Part shown: piece by piece, positions 14,086-14,687 of the stretch
Numbering within the stretch: position 1 is the stretch's first letter
Layout of the letters: every line of letters begins with the position of its first letter
NCBI GenBank assembly: GCA_025210575.1
Contig: JAOARK010000024.1
Location: 1-14,687, forward strand
Direction: 5' to 3'
Source of the DNA: Schleiferiaceae bacterium
Lineage (GTDB): Bacteria > Bacteroidota > Bacteroidia > Flavobacteriales > Schleiferiaceae
Length of the DNA stretch: 14,687 bases
The notes under the pieces: model-generated
What the model saw: the letters and a program-made list of their open reading frames with translations, nothing else
What the model was told of the DNA's origin: nothing
The model's database searches: none
Made by a program: the position numbers and the translations under genes

Positions 14086-14421
14086 TTAAGCGTTAGCTAC
14101 TTTTTTTCTTCTTTTCTCAGCCCACTCTGCAGCGTACTTATCATTCTTAACAGTTAAGAAACGCATAACTCTTTCGTCACGCTTTAACTCAACTTCATAA
14201 TCTGTAAGTGCATCTCCAGGAGCTTTAAACTCTACCATTTGGTAAAAGCCACTTTTTTTCTTTTGAATTGGGTAGGCTAATTTTTTAAGCCCCCAGTTCT
14301 CTTTGTTGATAATTTCAGAACCTTTTGATTCAAGGTATCCTGTAAACTTATCAACCGTTTCCCTTATCTGTTCATCAGACAAGACGGGATTTAAGATGAA
14401 AACGGTTTCATACTGGTTCAT
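14086..14421 (-). CDS. rpsF: 30S ribosomal protein S6
   Basis: S6 is a small-subunit platform protein that pairs with S18. The 111 residues show the standard N-terminus (MNQYETVFILNPVLSDEQ), the strand with NWGLKKLAYPIQKKKSGFY, VEFKAPGDALTDYEVELKRDERVMRFLTV and a basic tail (EWAEKRRKKVANA). Start and length are normal. It is the first gene of the rpsF-rpsR-rplI operon behind a Bacteroidota-type promoter. The S6-S18-L9 order without ssb or priB between fits the phylum. Confidence 0.98.
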   Translation of the reverse strand: MNQYETVFILNPVLSDEQIRETVDKFTGYLESKGSEIINKENWGLKKLAYPIQKKKSGFYQMVEFKAPGDALTDYEVELKRDERVMRFLTVKNDKYAAEWAEKRRKKVANA

Positions 14422-14455
14422 AATCAGTAAATATTAAGTTATAAAAATTGGGCGG

Positions 14456-14486
14456 CAAATGTAGAGATCTTCTTGCAAAAAACCAA
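14456..14486 (-). promoter_or_regulatory. Bacteroidota-type promoter of the rpsF operon
   Basis: On the minus strand a perfect TAnnTTTG -7 element (TACATTTG, positions 14463-14456) is preceded after 20 nt by TTG (14486-14484). The rpsF ATG is 34 nt downstream of the -7 element. The pattern and spacing match the known Bacteroidota sigma-A promoter. Confidence 0.7.
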
Positions 14487-14490
14487 GCAT

Positions 14491-14517
14491 AAAAAATCCA
14501 CCTTTTCAGGTGGATTT
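14491..14517 (-). terminator. Rho-independent terminator of the right-end gene
   Basis: The stem AAATCCACCT (14494-14503) and AGGTGGATTT (14508-14517) has a 4-nt loop. On the minus strand it is followed by a run of Ts, so it ends the minus-strand gene whose stop is at 14538-14540. It insulates the rpsF promoter just downstream. Confidence 0.85.
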
Positions 14518-14537
14518 CAATGTTTTATATCTATTCT

Positions 14538-14687
14538 CTATTTTCCAAAAACATAACCTATACTTAAGCCTCCTGTAAAGGCTATAGGAATCTCAGGAAT
14601 TAAAGAGAAACCGTACTGTGAGATCGCAGGGCTATACCTTGCGTTGTCTTGACCAGGCATGTGATTTTCTGAATTTGTAAATCCATA
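14538..14687 (-). CDS. C-terminal fragment of an unidentified protein (possible outer-membrane or beta-barrel type)
   Basis: Only 49 codons and the stop are inside the window; the rest lies beyond the right edge. The visible C-terminus reads roughly PAISQYGFSLIPEIPIAFTG and ends GLSIGYVFGK, with alternating aromatic and small residues. This is compatible with the last strands of a beta-barrel outer-membrane protein, but too little is present to assign a family. The reading frame is open to the edge, and a terminator follows 20 nt after the stop, which supports a real gene. Confidence 0.6.
   Translation of the reverse strand, partial: YGFTNSENHMPGQDNARYSPAISQYGFSLIPEIPIAFTGGLSIGYVFGK

Noticed and set aside
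1..14687. CRISPR arrays, insertion sequences, tRNA or rRNA genes, phage genes
   Set aside because: I saw no regularly spaced repeats, transposase motifs, cloverleaf sequences or phage-type proteins in the window.

Overview
The window looks like chromosomal DNA from a flavobacterium-like member of the Bacteroidota. The evidence is: RecF next to a DUF721/DciA-like gene, a TPR protein next to ribH, and an rpsF-rpsR-rplI operon with no ssb or priB between the genes. Two promoters carry the Bacteroidota -7 element TAnnTTTG, and most genes lack clear Shine-Dalgarno sequences.

Layout. (1) Positions 1-1759, minus strand: a tight cluster of a DUF4377-META lipoprotein, a small exported protein of unknown function that starts with TTG and overlaps the lipoprotein by 8 nt, and the N-terminal 160 codons of a photolyase/cryptochrome cut by the window edge. 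(2) 1814-4246, minus: a secreted S9 serine peptidase of the glutamyl-endopeptidase type, with a strong hairpin just past its stop. (3) 4401-9118, plus: two tandem paralogues, each a class III nucleotidyl cyclase, one membrane span, a TolB-like (FlgO/COG5616-type) domain and a TPR tail. They diverge from the peptidase across a 154-bp region that carries an 8-bp inverted repeat. (4) 9152-10544, minus: recF and a DUF721 gene, overlapping by 14 nt. (5) 10737-12725, plus: a membrane-anchored TPR protein, ribH and kdsB, behind a clear promoter. (6) 12842-13258, plus: a small two-span membrane protein, ending at a bidirectional terminator. (7) 13328-14421, minus: rplI, rpsR and rpsF behind their own promoter. 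(8) 14538-14687, minus: the C-terminal end of an unidentified protein, followed by a terminator.

Most of the window is housekeeping: DNA repair and replication, riboflavin and KDO synthesis, and ribosomal proteins. The accessory and most interesting part is the tandem cyclase pair. Their domains diverge at very different rates. By hand count the TolB-like domain differs at about 4 of 143 residues despite about 48 nucleotide changes, the cyclase domain is roughly 78% identical, and the TPR sensor-like region is far more divergent before the two rejoin in a nearly identical C-terminal tail. This suggests two membrane receptors that keep a common internal or partner interface while the TPR part has specialised. 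That functional reading is inference. No cAMP-binding effector gene is visible in the window.
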